The notes under the pieces were generated by a model that saw nothing but the letters and a program-made list of their open reading frames with translations, did not search any database and was not told where the DNA came from. From assembly GCA_905478295.1 (NCBI GenBank), contig CAJQHZ010000027.1, forward strand, positions 1-64,000: a DNA stretch of 64,000 nt, given 5' to 3'. The stretch is from an uncultured Flavobacteriales bacterium (GTDB lineage: Bacteria; Bacteroidota; Bacteroidia; Flavobacteriales; Schleiferiaceae). This document shows positions 18,551 through 27,392 of this stretch, in pieces; the stretch's first letter is position 1; every line of letters starts with the position of its first letter. Both the position numbers and the translations under genes were made by a program.

Positions 18551-19654
18551 TCAGGTACCGGATGATTCCCAACCTTCTTTGACAGTATTGATAACAATTC
18601 TTAGTATGCTGTACGCAGGAACAGCAAAGATCATCCCAGCCACGCCAAGAAGGGTACCGGCTATTGAAATCACCAAGAATATTTCTAGCGGATGAGCACC
18701 AACACTATTGGAGAAAATTAAAGGTTGAAATACCACATTGTCTAACAATTGGACCGCCGCAAAAAGACCAATCAATAGATACAAACTCTGCAATAAATCA
18801 ACGGTAGTCGCTGGATCTGTAAGGCCTGCAGTATATAATTGTCCCATACCCAATAGAATACCGAGGCTCGCGCCAATCAGCGGACCAACGTAAGGAACAA
18901 GATTGAAAACTGCTGCAGTAAGTGCCAGAACAACAGCACCCTTAATCCCAATTAGCCCCATACCCAGAGAGAGCAATAAGAAAATGAGGGTGATTTGAAT
19001 AAGGATTCCGAAACTGTAACGTGTGACCACACGCTTAATACCGGGTACCATTGTATCGATTTTAGTATGGTGTTTTTTAGGTGTGATATAATCAATAAAA
19101 CGGTGGGCCAATTCTTGCTCGCGAATCAGGAAAAACGAAATGAATGCAATTGAGAAGACGCTAATAATCACATTTCCCATACTCCCGATTAACCCGCTGA
19201 GTGCATTACTTATCGCATCCACGGATGCAAATTCTTGTAGGCTTCTATTGACTTGTTCCAATTCTGCTTGAGAGTCAATACCAAAACTTGAGAGTACGGC
19301 GTCTAATTGGTTCCATTCTGTTTCTAAACTTGCGATCAATCGGTCGTATTCTATGGTGCTTAGAAAGGAAAACTCTTTGATTATCAGTGGGAAAAACCAA
19401 GTAACAACAGCGCTTAATATCGCCCCAATTGTTAAAAGTGTAATGGCCGCATTCCCGGTCTTTCCGAGGTACTTACCGAGTACTGTTTTGAACTGAAGTA
19501 TTTTGAAAAGAGGTCTACCTAAAACGCTGATATACAATGCTATAAAAGCATATACAACTACGCTCTTTATGGTCCACAACACATAGCTTAAAGCAGCTAA
19601 TGCCAATAGCTGAAGGCAGGCTTTCGCAAAGGGTTGGAGTTCAAAATTTTTCAT
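18551..19654 (-). CDS. AI-2E family transporter (PerM-type permease)
   Basis: A 367-residue integral membrane protein with about eight hydrophobic segments. It has the family's C-terminal signature NLVPYVGPLIGA, the QLLDNVVFQPLIF region and SNSVGAHPLEIFLV. Members export AI-2 in E. coli (TqsA) or act in sodium/proton exchange in others; substrate here is unknown. The start at 19654 (MKNFELQPF) overlaps the DUF4159 stop by four bases (ATGA); the longer frame upstream lies wholly inside DUF4159. Confidence 0.87.
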   Translation of the reverse strand: MKNFELQPFAKACLQLLALAALSYVLWTIKSVVVYAFIALYISVLGRPLFKILQFKTVLGKYLGKTGNAAITLLTIGAILSAVVTWFFPLIIKEFSFLSTIEYDRLIASLETEWNQLDAVLSSFGIDSQAELEQVNRSLQEFASVDAISNALSGLIGSMGNVIISVFSIAFISFFLIREQELAHRFIDYITPKKHHTKIDTMVPGIKRVVTRYSFGILIQITLIFLLLSLGMGLIGIKGAVVLALTAAVFNLVPYVGPLIGASLGILLGMGQLYTAGLTDPATTVDLLQSLYLLIGLFAAVQLLDNVVFQPLIFSNSVGAHPLEIFLVISIAGTLLGVAGMIFAVPAYSILRIVINTVKEGWESSGT

Positions 19655-20313
19655 GGTTGCTGGTTTCTTACGGTTGCCCAATGTAATAAGTTTGCGCCCA
19701 TTTTCAATGCCGCTTCTCGTTTCTCCTTTGTGTCTGCGTGTACTTCTGCATCCTCCCAACCGTCGCCTAAATCCGTTTCTAGGGTCAGTAGCGCCACCAA
19801 TTCGCCTTTAACAAAGTAACCGATTGCTTCGGGCGTACCATTATCATGTTCATGAATCTTGGGCATGCCTTCAGGAAAAGGGAACAAGGAATTAAATATA
19901 GGATGGTCGTGCGAAACCTGCTCTATAGTGGCCGTAGGAAATATTTGTTTAAGTGCTTCTTTCGCATAGGTTGACATGCCGTAATTATCATCGATATGAA
20001 GAAATCCTCCGTTTTCGGTAAACGCTCTCAGCTGATTGGCCTGGGCCTCAGATAGTATAATCCGGCCATGGCCGGTGCCGTGTAAAAAAGAAACACCGCT
20101 TGCGAGCAACGACTCTGCAGTTACGGGTTCCGAATGAACTAAAGACCGCGCGTCGGTACTTTTATTGTAGAATTCACTGAGGTTTTTCAGAGCGGTAGGA
20201 TTGGCATACCAATCACCTCCGCCATCATATTTAAATACGGCCAATACTTGTGCTTCGCAAATTTGCGAGCACCCTATGAATACCAAGAGAAGTGAGTGTT
20301 TCAGTCTGTTCAT
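19651..20313 (-). CDS. DUF4159 family secreted protein
   Basis: A 220-residue protein with an N-terminal signal peptide ending near residue 21 (CSQICEA|QVLAV). The rest is a DUF4159 domain, which has a glutamine-amidotransferase-like fold in related proteins; visible cores are FKYDGGGDWYANP, FLHGTGHGRI and FLHIDDNYG. A catalytic role is not established. It heads the operon DUF4159, AI-2E permease, PG_1098-like methyltransferase. A -7 box ends seven bases before the ATG. Confidence 0.82.
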   Translation of the reverse strand: MNRLKHSLLLVFIGCSQICEAQVLAVFKYDGGGDWYANPTALKNLSEFYNKSTDARSLVHSEPVTAESLLASGVSFLHGTGHGRIILSEAQANQLRAFTENGGFLHIDDNYGMSTYAKEALKQIFPTATIEQVSHDHPIFNSLFPFPEGMPKIHEHDNGTPEAIGYFVKGELVALLTLETDLGDGWEDAEVHADTKEKREAALKMGANLLHWATVRNQQP

Positions 20314-20320
20314 CTGTATC

Positions 20321-20328
20321 CAAAAATA
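20321..20328 (-). promoter_or_regulatory. -7 box for the DUF4159 operon
   Basis: On the minus strand TATTTTTG, an exact TAnnTTTG match, ending 7 bases before the ATG at 20313. With the plus-strand box at 20400-20407 it makes the 96-base gap a divergent promoter region. Confidence 0.5.
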
Positions 20329-20399
20329 GTGAAACTTAGTGCTCGTTCGTTGCAGGTTAGTACAAACTCATTGTTCAAACAATTTGTATTCAGTTTTGT

Positions 20400-20407
20400 T
20401 AGTTTTG
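20400..20407 (+). promoter_or_regulatory. -7 box immediately before the MAM/FN3 exoprotein start
   Basis: TAGTTTTG matches TAnnTTTG exactly. The ATGs at 20410 and 20413 follow after two and five bases, so the mRNA would have almost no leader. Confidence 0.45.
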
Positions 20408-20409
20408 CA

Positions 20410-23400
20410 ATGATGAAAAACCTACTCCCATATCTTTTCATTGCATTGACAAGTTTCTACGCCAAAAAAGGGCTTGGACAATGCGTAAAAAGCACGCCCT
20501 ATACACAGAACTTTGATGGATCAAACTGGGTAGCGCAATCCTCTTGGTTAAATTCAGGCTCCATACCTTCATGCTGGAATCGTTTACTTTCCACGGGAAA
20601 TTACCTTTGGATGGCGGGGCCGCCTGCGCTCGGAACAATTAATTCAGGACCTAGTGCAGATCATACCTCTGGAACTGGAGGATACGCTGTGGCAGAGGGT
20701 TGGAGTACTTCGGGTACATTCAGAACAGTAACGCATCTAATTACTCCTCCGATAGATCTAAGCAATGACACAGTCCCAAGATTAAAATTTTTCTACCACA
20801 TGTATGGTGCCGACATTGATTTACTCGATGTTCGCGTTCGTAAAGTGGGTACTACTTCTTGGACCCAATTGCATACCGTTACCTCGTCAACGGCATCTAG
20901 TCAATTCACATCGCAAAATTCTGCATGGCGTAAACATGTCGAGTCCCTCGCACAGTGGGCGGGCGATACAGTGCAAATACGATTCTCAGCGAAACGCAAT
21001 ACCTCATTTAGTTGGTGGACGCAGAGTAGAGTGGCTCTTGATGATATTACTATCGAAGAAACACCAAGCTGCGATCAACCCATAAATCCTACCATTTCAA
21101 ATTTACTGTCGACCACAGTCAATGTGAACTGGACGACGTTGAACACCAATCAAATCGGTTATCAAATTCAGTATGCCCAAGGCAACTCAGGTGCTAGTGG
21201 AGGTACTATTGTAAACTCTGCAACAAAACCTGGTTCACTTTCAGGTCTATCACCAAACACCACGTATTCGGTTCGCGTTCGTGACATCTGTTCTGCAGGT
21301 GATACTTCAGTTTGGTCATCGTATACCACGTTCATAACGCAGTGTTCATTCGCAACAGCCCCATTTACTGAGAATTTCGATGGCGCAAGTTGGGATCCTT
21401 CATCCAGTTGGAACGCTCAAGGAGATCTAGACCAATGCTGGCTTGATCAGGGCTCCGCCACACAGTTTTGGACACCGGGTCCTCCTGCATTCAACTGGAC
21501 GCAGACGGGTCCTGCAGGTGATCACACGACAGGCTCGGGTCAATACATGATGAATCAGGTGACGACCACCTTTGTTAGTGGTACCAACCCTCGGTTGATT
21601 TCGCCTTGGATTGACTTAGATACTTTGGTATCGCCTGAGTTAAGCTTCTATTATCACGGTTTTGGTACAAGTATGGGCGATTTTGACGTTTATGTTCAAA
21701 AACTCGGTGGAACCTGGTCGGCACTCTGGGATACGTCAGGGTCGACTCACAGTTCTAAAAATGCTGCGTGGACTGAAAAAATTATTGCATTAGGCACATC
21801 TTATGCAGGGGATACGGTACGTATTCGTTTTGATTATACGAATACGCAAAGTTCGTTTTACACACAGTTTGCAATTGACGATGTGAAGATTGATGAGGAG
21901 CCGAGCTGCCCAAAGCCTGCTAATACAGCAGTAACCGCTGTCGGTGTAATGGCAGCCCAATTGGATTGGACCTCTGGTGGAGCATCGAACTATCAATTAC
22001 GGTACCGTGAGGTAGGTACAAACGCTTGGAGTTGGACTACGGCAAATACTTCAGCTAAAGGTATAGGGATGCTTTCCGCACAAACCACTTACGAATGGCA
22101 AGTTCGCGATTCATGTGGGACGGGCGATGTCAGCGGATGGCTTGATGGTCCTAGATTTAGAACAAACTGTACTTTTTATACAGCACCTTTTGTTGAACAA
22201 TTTTCCAGTTCCACGACGTGGGTGGGACCGGCATGGCCTGATCAAAACGGTGAAATTGACGACTGTTGGAACCGTTCTGATACCTTAGATTATTTCTGGA
22301 CTGGTGGAGGAACAACAGCACATTATTTTGGCACCGGACCTTCCGGCGATCATACTTCTGGATCTGGTGGTTATGCGTTCGCGCGAAGTGCGACGCCCTT
22401 CAGCAATACGGCCGATACAGAATTTAGGACACCGCTCATAGATTTAGACACCTTGCAAAGCCCTGAACTGACCTTTTGGTACCATATGTACGGCGCAGCT
22501 ATTGATAAATTAAGAATCTATATCAAAGCCTCAGGACAGCCAGCGGCTTTATTGAAGACTATTAATGGCCAGCAACAGACGAGTTCGAATGCGTCATGGA
22601 CAAAGGAAACGCTCAGCCTCTCTGCGTATGAAAACGATACGGTACAAATCATCTTTAAGGCATGGCGGGACGGCACGGGTTCATTTACAGCATATCAGGC
22701 TGCAACATCCATCGATGATATTAAAATTGATGAGCCCACCACTTGTCCAATACCTAATATTTCAGCGAATAACGTCACGTTTAATGGTGCAGATATTACA
22801 TGGTCAGGTACGGCTAATTCGTCTGCGTTAGAATACGATATTCAAGGATTTACATTAGGTACGGGAACACGCGTTGCTGCCGCTAATCGAGCCTATTCCA
22901 TTGGAAGTCTTCAGCCTTCAACCACCTATACTGTGTGGGTGCAGGATACTTGTACGTCCTCATTGGTTAGCCTTTGGGACAGTGTTTCTTTTACAACATT
23001 GCCCTGTCCTCCAATATCTGCAACAGGCACGGTAACGCTGAACGGTACGGCAATAACAGGAACCTCGTCAACTACAGCGGCAGATTCTACAGTATGGTTC
23101 TGGGGGGATACTACCCAAGACACCGGATCGACTGCACAACACACATACAGTACCATCTTTGGTAGTATGAATGTGTACCAAGTCGTTTATAGTTCATGCG
23201 GAAGTGTCGATTCACTATTGCACGCAATCACTGTATGTGATACTATGTCTATTACAGCGGCAAACGTAATCAATGGGTTAACTGTAGACTTTAATACAAT
23301 AGGTTCACAGGGAACAGGTTTAATATTTGATTGGTCCTACGGCGATGGTGGGGGAGCTACTGCCAACTCAGCCCCATCCCACACATATACCAGCTCAGGA

Positions 23401-24207
23401 ACATACATTATAACACTGACCGCGTCGAGCCTTTGCGGAGATACCATTGTCCTCTACGATACGGTTGAGGTATGTACACCTGTGACTTTGATGTTCACCG
23501 AATCTGCATCTGGTAGCACATTTAATTTTACTGCGACACCGGCAAATTTGACCAATTACAATTGGGACTTTGGTGACGGTTCAACAGGCAGCGGTCTCAC
23601 TGTAAGTAACACGTATTCGACAAACGGTACGTTCACTGTGGTTTTAACAGCTACAGACAGTTGTGGGACTGAGCATACCTATTCTAAGGATGTTGCTACT
23701 TGTGATCCACCCCTAGGGAACTTCAATTTCAATATTGTATCCACTAGTTCCAATGGTATGACAGTGAACTTCTTTGCCTCTTCTACCGGGGCGACTCAAT
23801 TCCACTGGTACTGGGGCGATGGAACCAATGATCAAGGCAGCTCACCAAACGCACAACATACTTATGGGGTCATTTCATTGCAGTATACCGTACGGTTATT
23901 GTTGATCAATGATTGTGGTGACACTACTGTAATTACTCGAAGTCTGACGGAGGTGGGAATGAACGAATATTCAACGGCTTTAGACGTTTATCCAAATCCA
24001 ACCCTGGGCTATGTTCAACTCGAGTTTAGTGCTGCCGTAACCGGTGAAATTGAACTTTATAATGCTGCCGGACTGAAATTAGCCCATGAAACGGTAACTG
24101 AGGCGAACGATTTTAAATTAGATCTGCACTCTTTACCCGCAGGGAGCTATGAGATTAGAATATCGACTGATGAGCAGTTGTGGCGAAGACGTATACTTAA
24201 ACTCTAA
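20410..24207 (+). CDS. Giant secreted protein with three MAM-like/FN3 pairs, PKD repeats and type A T9SS sorting domain
   Basis: Predicted cell-surface protein of about 1265 residues. It has a signal peptide (MKNLLPYLFIALTSF...), then three modules of about 190 residues that each run from a ...NFDG-type start through a DHTSG-type turn to IDDIKIDE. These resemble MAM/jelly-roll domains; each is followed by a fibronectin III-like unit of about 90 residues. Four PKD-like repeats (NWDFGDGSTGSG, WYWGDGTNDQG) follow from about residue 880. The last 80 residues start LDVYPNPTLGYVQLEF and end RRRILKL, a type A T9SS sorting domain. Starts at 20410 or 20413; a longer frame to 20296 overlaps the promoter and is rejected. 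Confidence 0.87.
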   Translation: MMKNLLPYLFIALTSFYAKKGLGQCVKSTPYTQNFDGSNWVAQSSWLNSGSIPSCWNRLLSTGNYLWMAGPPALGTINSGPSADHTSGTGGYAVAEGWSTSGTFRTVTHLITPPIDLSNDTVPRLKFFYHMYGADIDLLDVRVRKVGTTSWTQLHTVTSSTASSQFTSQNSAWRKHVESLAQWAGDTVQIRFSAKRNTSFSWWTQSRVALDDITIEETPSCDQPINPTISNLLSTTVNVNWTTLNTNQIGYQIQYAQGNSGASGGTIVNSATKPGSLSGLSPNTTYSVRVRDICSAGDTSVWSSYTTFITQCSFATAPFTENFDGASWDPSSSWNAQGDLDQCWLDQGSATQFWTPGPPAFNWTQTGPAGDHTTGSGQYMMNQVTTTFVSGTNPRLISPWIDLDTLVSPELSFYYHGFGTSMGDFDVYVQKLGGTWSALWDTSGSTHSSKNAAWTEKIIALGTSYAGDTVRIRFDYTNTQSSFYTQFAIDDVKIDEEPSCPKPANTAVTAVGVMAAQLDWTSGGASNYQLRYREVGTNAWSWTTANTSAKGIGMLSAQTTYEWQVRDSCGTGDVSGWLDGPRFRTNCTFYTAPFVEQFSSSTTWVGPAWPDQNGEIDDCWNRSDTLDYFWTGGGTTAHYFGTGPSGDHTSGSGGYAFARSATPFSNTADTEFRTPLIDLDTLQSPELTFWYHMYGAAIDKLRIYIKASGQPAALLKTINGQQQTSSNASWTKETLSLSAYENDTVQIIFKAWRDGTGSFTAYQAATSIDDIKIDEPTTCPIPNISANNVTFNGADITWSGTANSSALEYDIQGFTLGTGTRVAAANRAYSIGSLQPSTTYTVWVQDTCTSSLVSLWDSVSFTTLPCPPISATGTVTLNGTAITGTSSTTAADSTVWFWGDTTQDTGSTAQHTYSTIFGSMNVYQVVYSSCGSVDSLLHAITVCDTMSITAANVINGLTVDFNTIGSQGTGLIFDWSYGDGGGATANSAPSHTYTSSGTYIITLTASSLCGDTIVLYDTVEVCTPVTLMFTESASGSTFNFTATPANLTNYNWDFGDGSTGSGLTVSNTYSTNGTFTVVLTATDSCGTEHTYSKDVATCDPPLGNFNFNIVSTSSNGMTVNFFASSTGATQFHWYWGDGTNDQGSSPNAQHTYGVISLQYTVRLLLINDCGDTTVITRSLTEVGMNEYSTALDVYPNPTLGYVQLEFSAAVTGEIELYNAAGLKLAHETVTEANDFKLDLHSLPAGSYEIRISTDEQLWRRRILKL

Positions 24208-24230
24208 GTATTTACTCGCGTAGTGTGTCT

Positions 24231-24238
24231 TATATTTG
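24231..24238 (+). promoter_or_regulatory. -7 box upstream of the biotin carboxylase
   Basis: TATATTTG is an exact TAnnTTTG match ending 30 bases before the ATG at 24269. It contains the in-frame TTG at 24236, which is therefore not the start. Confidence 0.55.
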
Positions 24239-24268
24239 CTTGAACGCATCAAGCGAACGTATCACATT

Positions 24269-25753
24269 ATGAAACCTATAAGCAAAATATTGGTCGCGAA
24301 TCGTGGCGAAATAGCCTTGCGCGTCATGCGTAGTGCTCGTGAAATGGGCATTAAAACAGTGGCTGTCTATTCTGAAGTGGACCGAAGAGCACCGCACGTG
24401 CTTTTTGCTGATGAGGCCGTCTGTTTAGGACCGGCACCCTCTTCTGAAAGCTACCTTAAAGGGGATAAAATTATTGCTTTTGCAAAGGAACTCAAGGTAG
24501 ACGCCATTCACCCTGGTTACGGATTTTTAAGTGAAAATGCAGCATTTGCAGCCGCTGTAGCCGCTGCTGACATCACCTTTATTGGGCCACGCGAGCATGC
24601 CATTAAGGTAATGGGCGATAAACTGAGTGCGAAGGCTGCTGTAGAGCACTTTGATGTTCCTTTAGTTCCTGGTTCAGATGGAGAGGTTACGGATGTAGAA
24701 GCGGCGAAGAAATTAGCGACGGACATCGGTTTTCCGGTAATGATCAAGGCGAGTGCTGGCGGGGGTGGTAAAGGCATGCGTATTGTTCATGAGGTTGCCG
24801 ATTTTGAAAATCAAATGCAACGTGCAGTCAGTGAAGCTAAAAATAGCTTTGGAAATGGAGCAGTGTTTGTTGAAAAATACGTCCAAAACCCACGGCACAT
24901 TGAAATTCAAGTGCTTGCAGATGAGCACGGAAATGTTGTGCACCTTTTTGAAAGAGAATGTTCCATTCAACGAAGGCATCAAAAAGTCATTGAAGAAGCA
25001 CCTTCTGTCGTACTTACCCCGGAGCTAAGAGCTGCAATGGGTGAGGCTGCAGTGAATGTAGCGAAAGCCTGCGATTATCGTGGTGCGGGAACAGTTGAGT
25101 TTATTTTTGAACCGGGCGGTAAATTCTATTTCTTAGAAATGAATACCCGTCTGCAAGTGGAGCATCCGGTAACTGAGCAAATTACTGGGATAGACCTAGT
25201 AAAAGCGCAAATTCAAATCGCGCAAGGTGAGTTATTGCCCTTTTCGCAAGAAGATTTAAAGATTCAGGGACATGCCATCGAGGTGCGTGTTTACGCGGAG
25301 GATGCTGCAGCGAATTTCATGCCCGGTACGGGAACTTTACGAGAGTACCGTCGGCCGCAGGGATTAGGAGTTCGTGTAGATGACGGATTAGAACAAGGTA
25401 TGGAGGTGAGTATTTACTACGATCCTATGATTGCTAAACTCATCACTTTTGGGGCTGACCGCACGGAGGCCATTGCCAGAATGAAACGTGCGATGAGTGA
25501 ATACAGAATCAGCGGCGTTCAAACGACCCTAGATTTTGCCCAATTTGTCATGGACCACGAGGCATTCGTTAGTGGCGATTTCGATACACATTTTGTGGCT
25601 AATTACTACACGCCGGAAGCCATAGATAAAAGTAATCCAGAATTGGAAGTCGTCGGAGCGATGGCATTGAGCAATCTTCTCCAAGAACAGAAAGAAACGC
25701 AACATACGAACACATCAAATGGCCAAAGCCGCTGGAAGCAAAAGAGGAGTTAA
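24269..25753 (+). CDS. accC: Biotin carboxylase subunit of an acyl-CoA carboxylase
   Basis: ATP-dependent carboxylation of the biotin on a carrier protein, for acetyl- or propionyl-CoA carboxylation. The 494-residue protein has the N-terminal ILVANRGEIALRVMR, the ATP-grasp glycine loop KASAGGGGKGMR (about 159-170), ERECSIQRRHQK and the catalytic EMNTRLQVEHPVTEQ (about 289-303). It is longer than E. coli AccC (449) because of a C-terminal extension of about 45 residues without a biotin-attachment motif. No carrier or carboxyltransferase gene is adjacent. Its last 35 bases overlap the DUF4294 gene. Confidence 0.9.
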   Translation: MKPISKILVANRGEIALRVMRSAREMGIKTVAVYSEVDRRAPHVLFADEAVCLGPAPSSESYLKGDKIIAFAKELKVDAIHPGYGFLSENAAFAAAVAAADITFIGPREHAIKVMGDKLSAKAAVEHFDVPLVPGSDGEVTDVEAAKKLATDIGFPVMIKASAGGGGKGMRIVHEVADFENQMQRAVSEAKNSFGNGAVFVEKYVQNPRHIEIQVLADEHGNVVHLFERECSIQRRHQKVIEEAPSVVLTPELRAAMGEAAVNVAKACDYRGAGTVEFIFEPGGKFYFLEMNTRLQVEHPVTEQITGIDLVKAQIQIAQGELLPFSQEDLKIQGHAIEVRVYAEDAAANFMPGTGTLREYRRPQGLGVRVDDGLEQGMEVSIYYDPMIAKLITFGADRTEAIARMKRAMSEYRISGVQTTLDFAQFVMDHEAFVSGDFDTHFVANYYTPEAIDKSNPELEVVGAMALSNLLQEQKETQHTNTSNGQSRWKQKRS

Positions 25754-26393
25754 AGTTCTACTCGCGTTCTTTTGCAGTCTAATGATGCAAGCACAGCAGA
25801 TAGATACTTTAAGTATGACTACGGAGTCTAATAGTCCTTTATTAGGGCAATTGGTTGTAGACGGTGATACGGTCCCTTGGTCGGTATTAGATGAAATGTT
25901 ATTTGTAGCAAAGCCTACATTGAGTGACTTTCAAGCCCGCCGTAATTACTATATTCTCATGAAGAAGGTGGGCAGGGTGTATCCTTATGTTCGTGAGGCG
26001 GCTTTACGTATGGATTCTGTGAATATGCAATTGGAGGGAATAGATCGCAGACGGCAACGAAGAAAATACACGAAGTCTTACCAGAAGTATCTAGAAGAGC
26101 GTTTTGAGCCAGAGTTGAGAAAGCTAACACGGAGTGAGGGACAAATTTTAAGTAAGTTAGTTTACCGAGAGACGCACACCAGTGTGTATCAAATCATAAG
26201 AACCTACAGAAACGGATTATCTGCGCGGTTTTGGTCCATGACTGCGTGGTGGTATGATATCGATTTAAAGCGTCCGTATGACCCGGAAAACGATGCAGAA
26301 GACCGATTAATAGAGAATATCTTACAACGAAAATTCATCTCCGGAGAGCTGGTTCCGGCAAGAGCGGATGAACGTAATATTTATCAACGTTAA
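25719..26393 (+). CDS. DUF4294 family protein
   Basis: A 224-residue protein with a short N-terminal hydrophobic stretch (VLLAFFCSLMMQAQQ) that looks like a signal peptide. The DUF4294 core includes RNYYILMKKVGRVYPYVREA, RYTKSYQKYLEERF-type basic helices and ARFWSMTAWWYDIDLKRPYDP. The family is Bacteroidota-restricted and has no assigned role. The start overlaps the end of accC by 35 bases in another frame, suggesting co-translation. It precedes a J-domain membrane protein by 31 bases. Confidence 0.82.
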   Translation: MAKAAGSKRGVKVLLAFFCSLMMQAQQIDTLSMTTESNSPLLGQLVVDGDTVPWSVLDEMLFVAKPTLSDFQARRNYYILMKKVGRVYPYVREAALRMDSVNMQLEGIDRRRQRRKYTKSYQKYLEERFEPELRKLTRSEGQILSKLVYRETHTSVYQIIRTYRNGLSARFWSMTAWWYDIDLKRPYDPENDAEDRLIENILQRKFISGELVPARADERNIYQR

Positions 26394-26424
26394 TATCTAT
26401 GGAAGCGTTTTCTTAAATTAAGCG

Positions 26425-27339
26425 ATGATTAAACGTATTCCACCAGTGAAAATAACGGAAGCCTTACGCATATTAGAATTGGACACCTTGCCGAAAGACG
26501 AGCAGGAGGTTTCTGTTGCGTACAAAAGGTTGGCGAAGAAACACCACCCGGATTCCGGAGGAACCGAAGAGGCTTTTCAGGAGTTAGGAGCTGCTGTAGA
26601 GTACGTGATAAGAGCATTGGCACTCGTGGATGCCACCGTTGAAAAAAGTAAAGGGCGTTCAAAAGAAGCAGATGCGTTAGCGGAGAAACGTGCGATAATG
26701 CGCGCTGAGATGCTGAAGCGTCGGGCAGAAGAGGATCGCAAACGCAATATTCAAGCTACTTGGGGCATTAGCGTTATTCTCGTACTCATTGTTTTATCGG
26801 GCATCGGTATGGTGATTCAACCGCGTTTTATTCATTGGATGGTTGAAAAGGAGCGAGTGGAACGCATGGCCACAGTAATTGTTACGGGCCCGGACCGTAG
26901 CTATACCATTAGCTGGAATTATCAAGGTCAATCCTTTACTGAGGTGTTGAATGGTAGATTTATTGACGGCAAATGGCTGGTTGGGCCTGCTGGCATGCCT
27001 ATGATCAAAGGAGGGAAATATATTGTGTCCTTCAACGCTAGAAATCCGGATTACTTTGAATTAAAGGATAAGTACATTGATCCAGAAACGGCGGATCGCT
27101 ATTTCTCTCTCGTTAAATATCCGCTCGCTGCAGCATTGGACTTACCGGATACTGATCCAGGTGTGGTTTGCACCTATTGGTCCGTTTTGGATGAGTTTGG
27201 AGTAGATGGCGTGGCTCATTTGTTTTTCGGGGCTTTGCCGATGCGGAAGAATTGGAAGCACAACGAAAGAAGTTTTCAGGCTTTGAAAGAATCGGAAACG
27301 TTTCAAACGCTGTACAGAAGTTGTTTGGGAATAGAGTAG
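26425..27339 (+). CDS. Membrane-anchored J-domain protein (type III DnaJ-like)
   Basis: A 304-residue protein. Residues 1-70 form a compact J domain with the HPD signature (YKRLAKKHHPDSGG, HPD near residue 40), which should stimulate a DnaK-type ATPase. A charged helix follows, then one transmembrane segment (WGISVILVLIVLSGIGMVI, about 112-130). The C-terminal 170 residues are an extracytoplasmic domain I do not recognise. There is no zinc-finger or G/F region. The J domain faces the cytoplasm by this reading, so the protein may link DnaK to an envelope task (inference). Confidence 0.78.
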   Translation: MIKRIPPVKITEALRILELDTLPKDEQEVSVAYKRLAKKHHPDSGGTEEAFQELGAAVEYVIRALALVDATVEKSKGRSKEADALAEKRAIMRAEMLKRRAEEDRKRNIQATWGISVILVLIVLSGIGMVIQPRFIHWMVEKERVERMATVIVTGPDRSYTISWNYQGQSFTEVLNGRFIDGKWLVGPAGMPMIKGGKYIVSFNARNPDYFELKDKYIDPETADRYFSLVKYPLAAALDLPDTDPGVVCTYWSVLDEFGVDGVAHLFFGALPMRKNWKHNERSFQALKESETFQTLYRSCLGIE

Positions 27340-27358
27340 AAGATCGCCAAGAAGCCAA

Positions 27359-27366
27359 TACCTTTG
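27359..27366 (+). promoter_or_regulatory. -7 box upstream of hisS
   Basis: TACCTTTG is an exact TAnnTTTG match, ending 26 bases before the hisS ATG at 27393. Confidence 0.55.
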
Positions 27367-27392
27367 TAGTCTAGATTATCAATAAGAGTTCT

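Noticed and set aside
20296-20409. Longer N-terminus for the MAM/FN3 exoprotein
   Set aside because: The extension overlaps the divergent promoter region, and a proper signal peptide begins at the ATGs at 20410/20413.
20500-22750. Repeats in the MAM/FN3 exoprotein as a possible CRISPR or DNA-level repeat array
   Set aside because: Repeats are long, divergent at the DNA level and in frame; they are protein-domain duplications.
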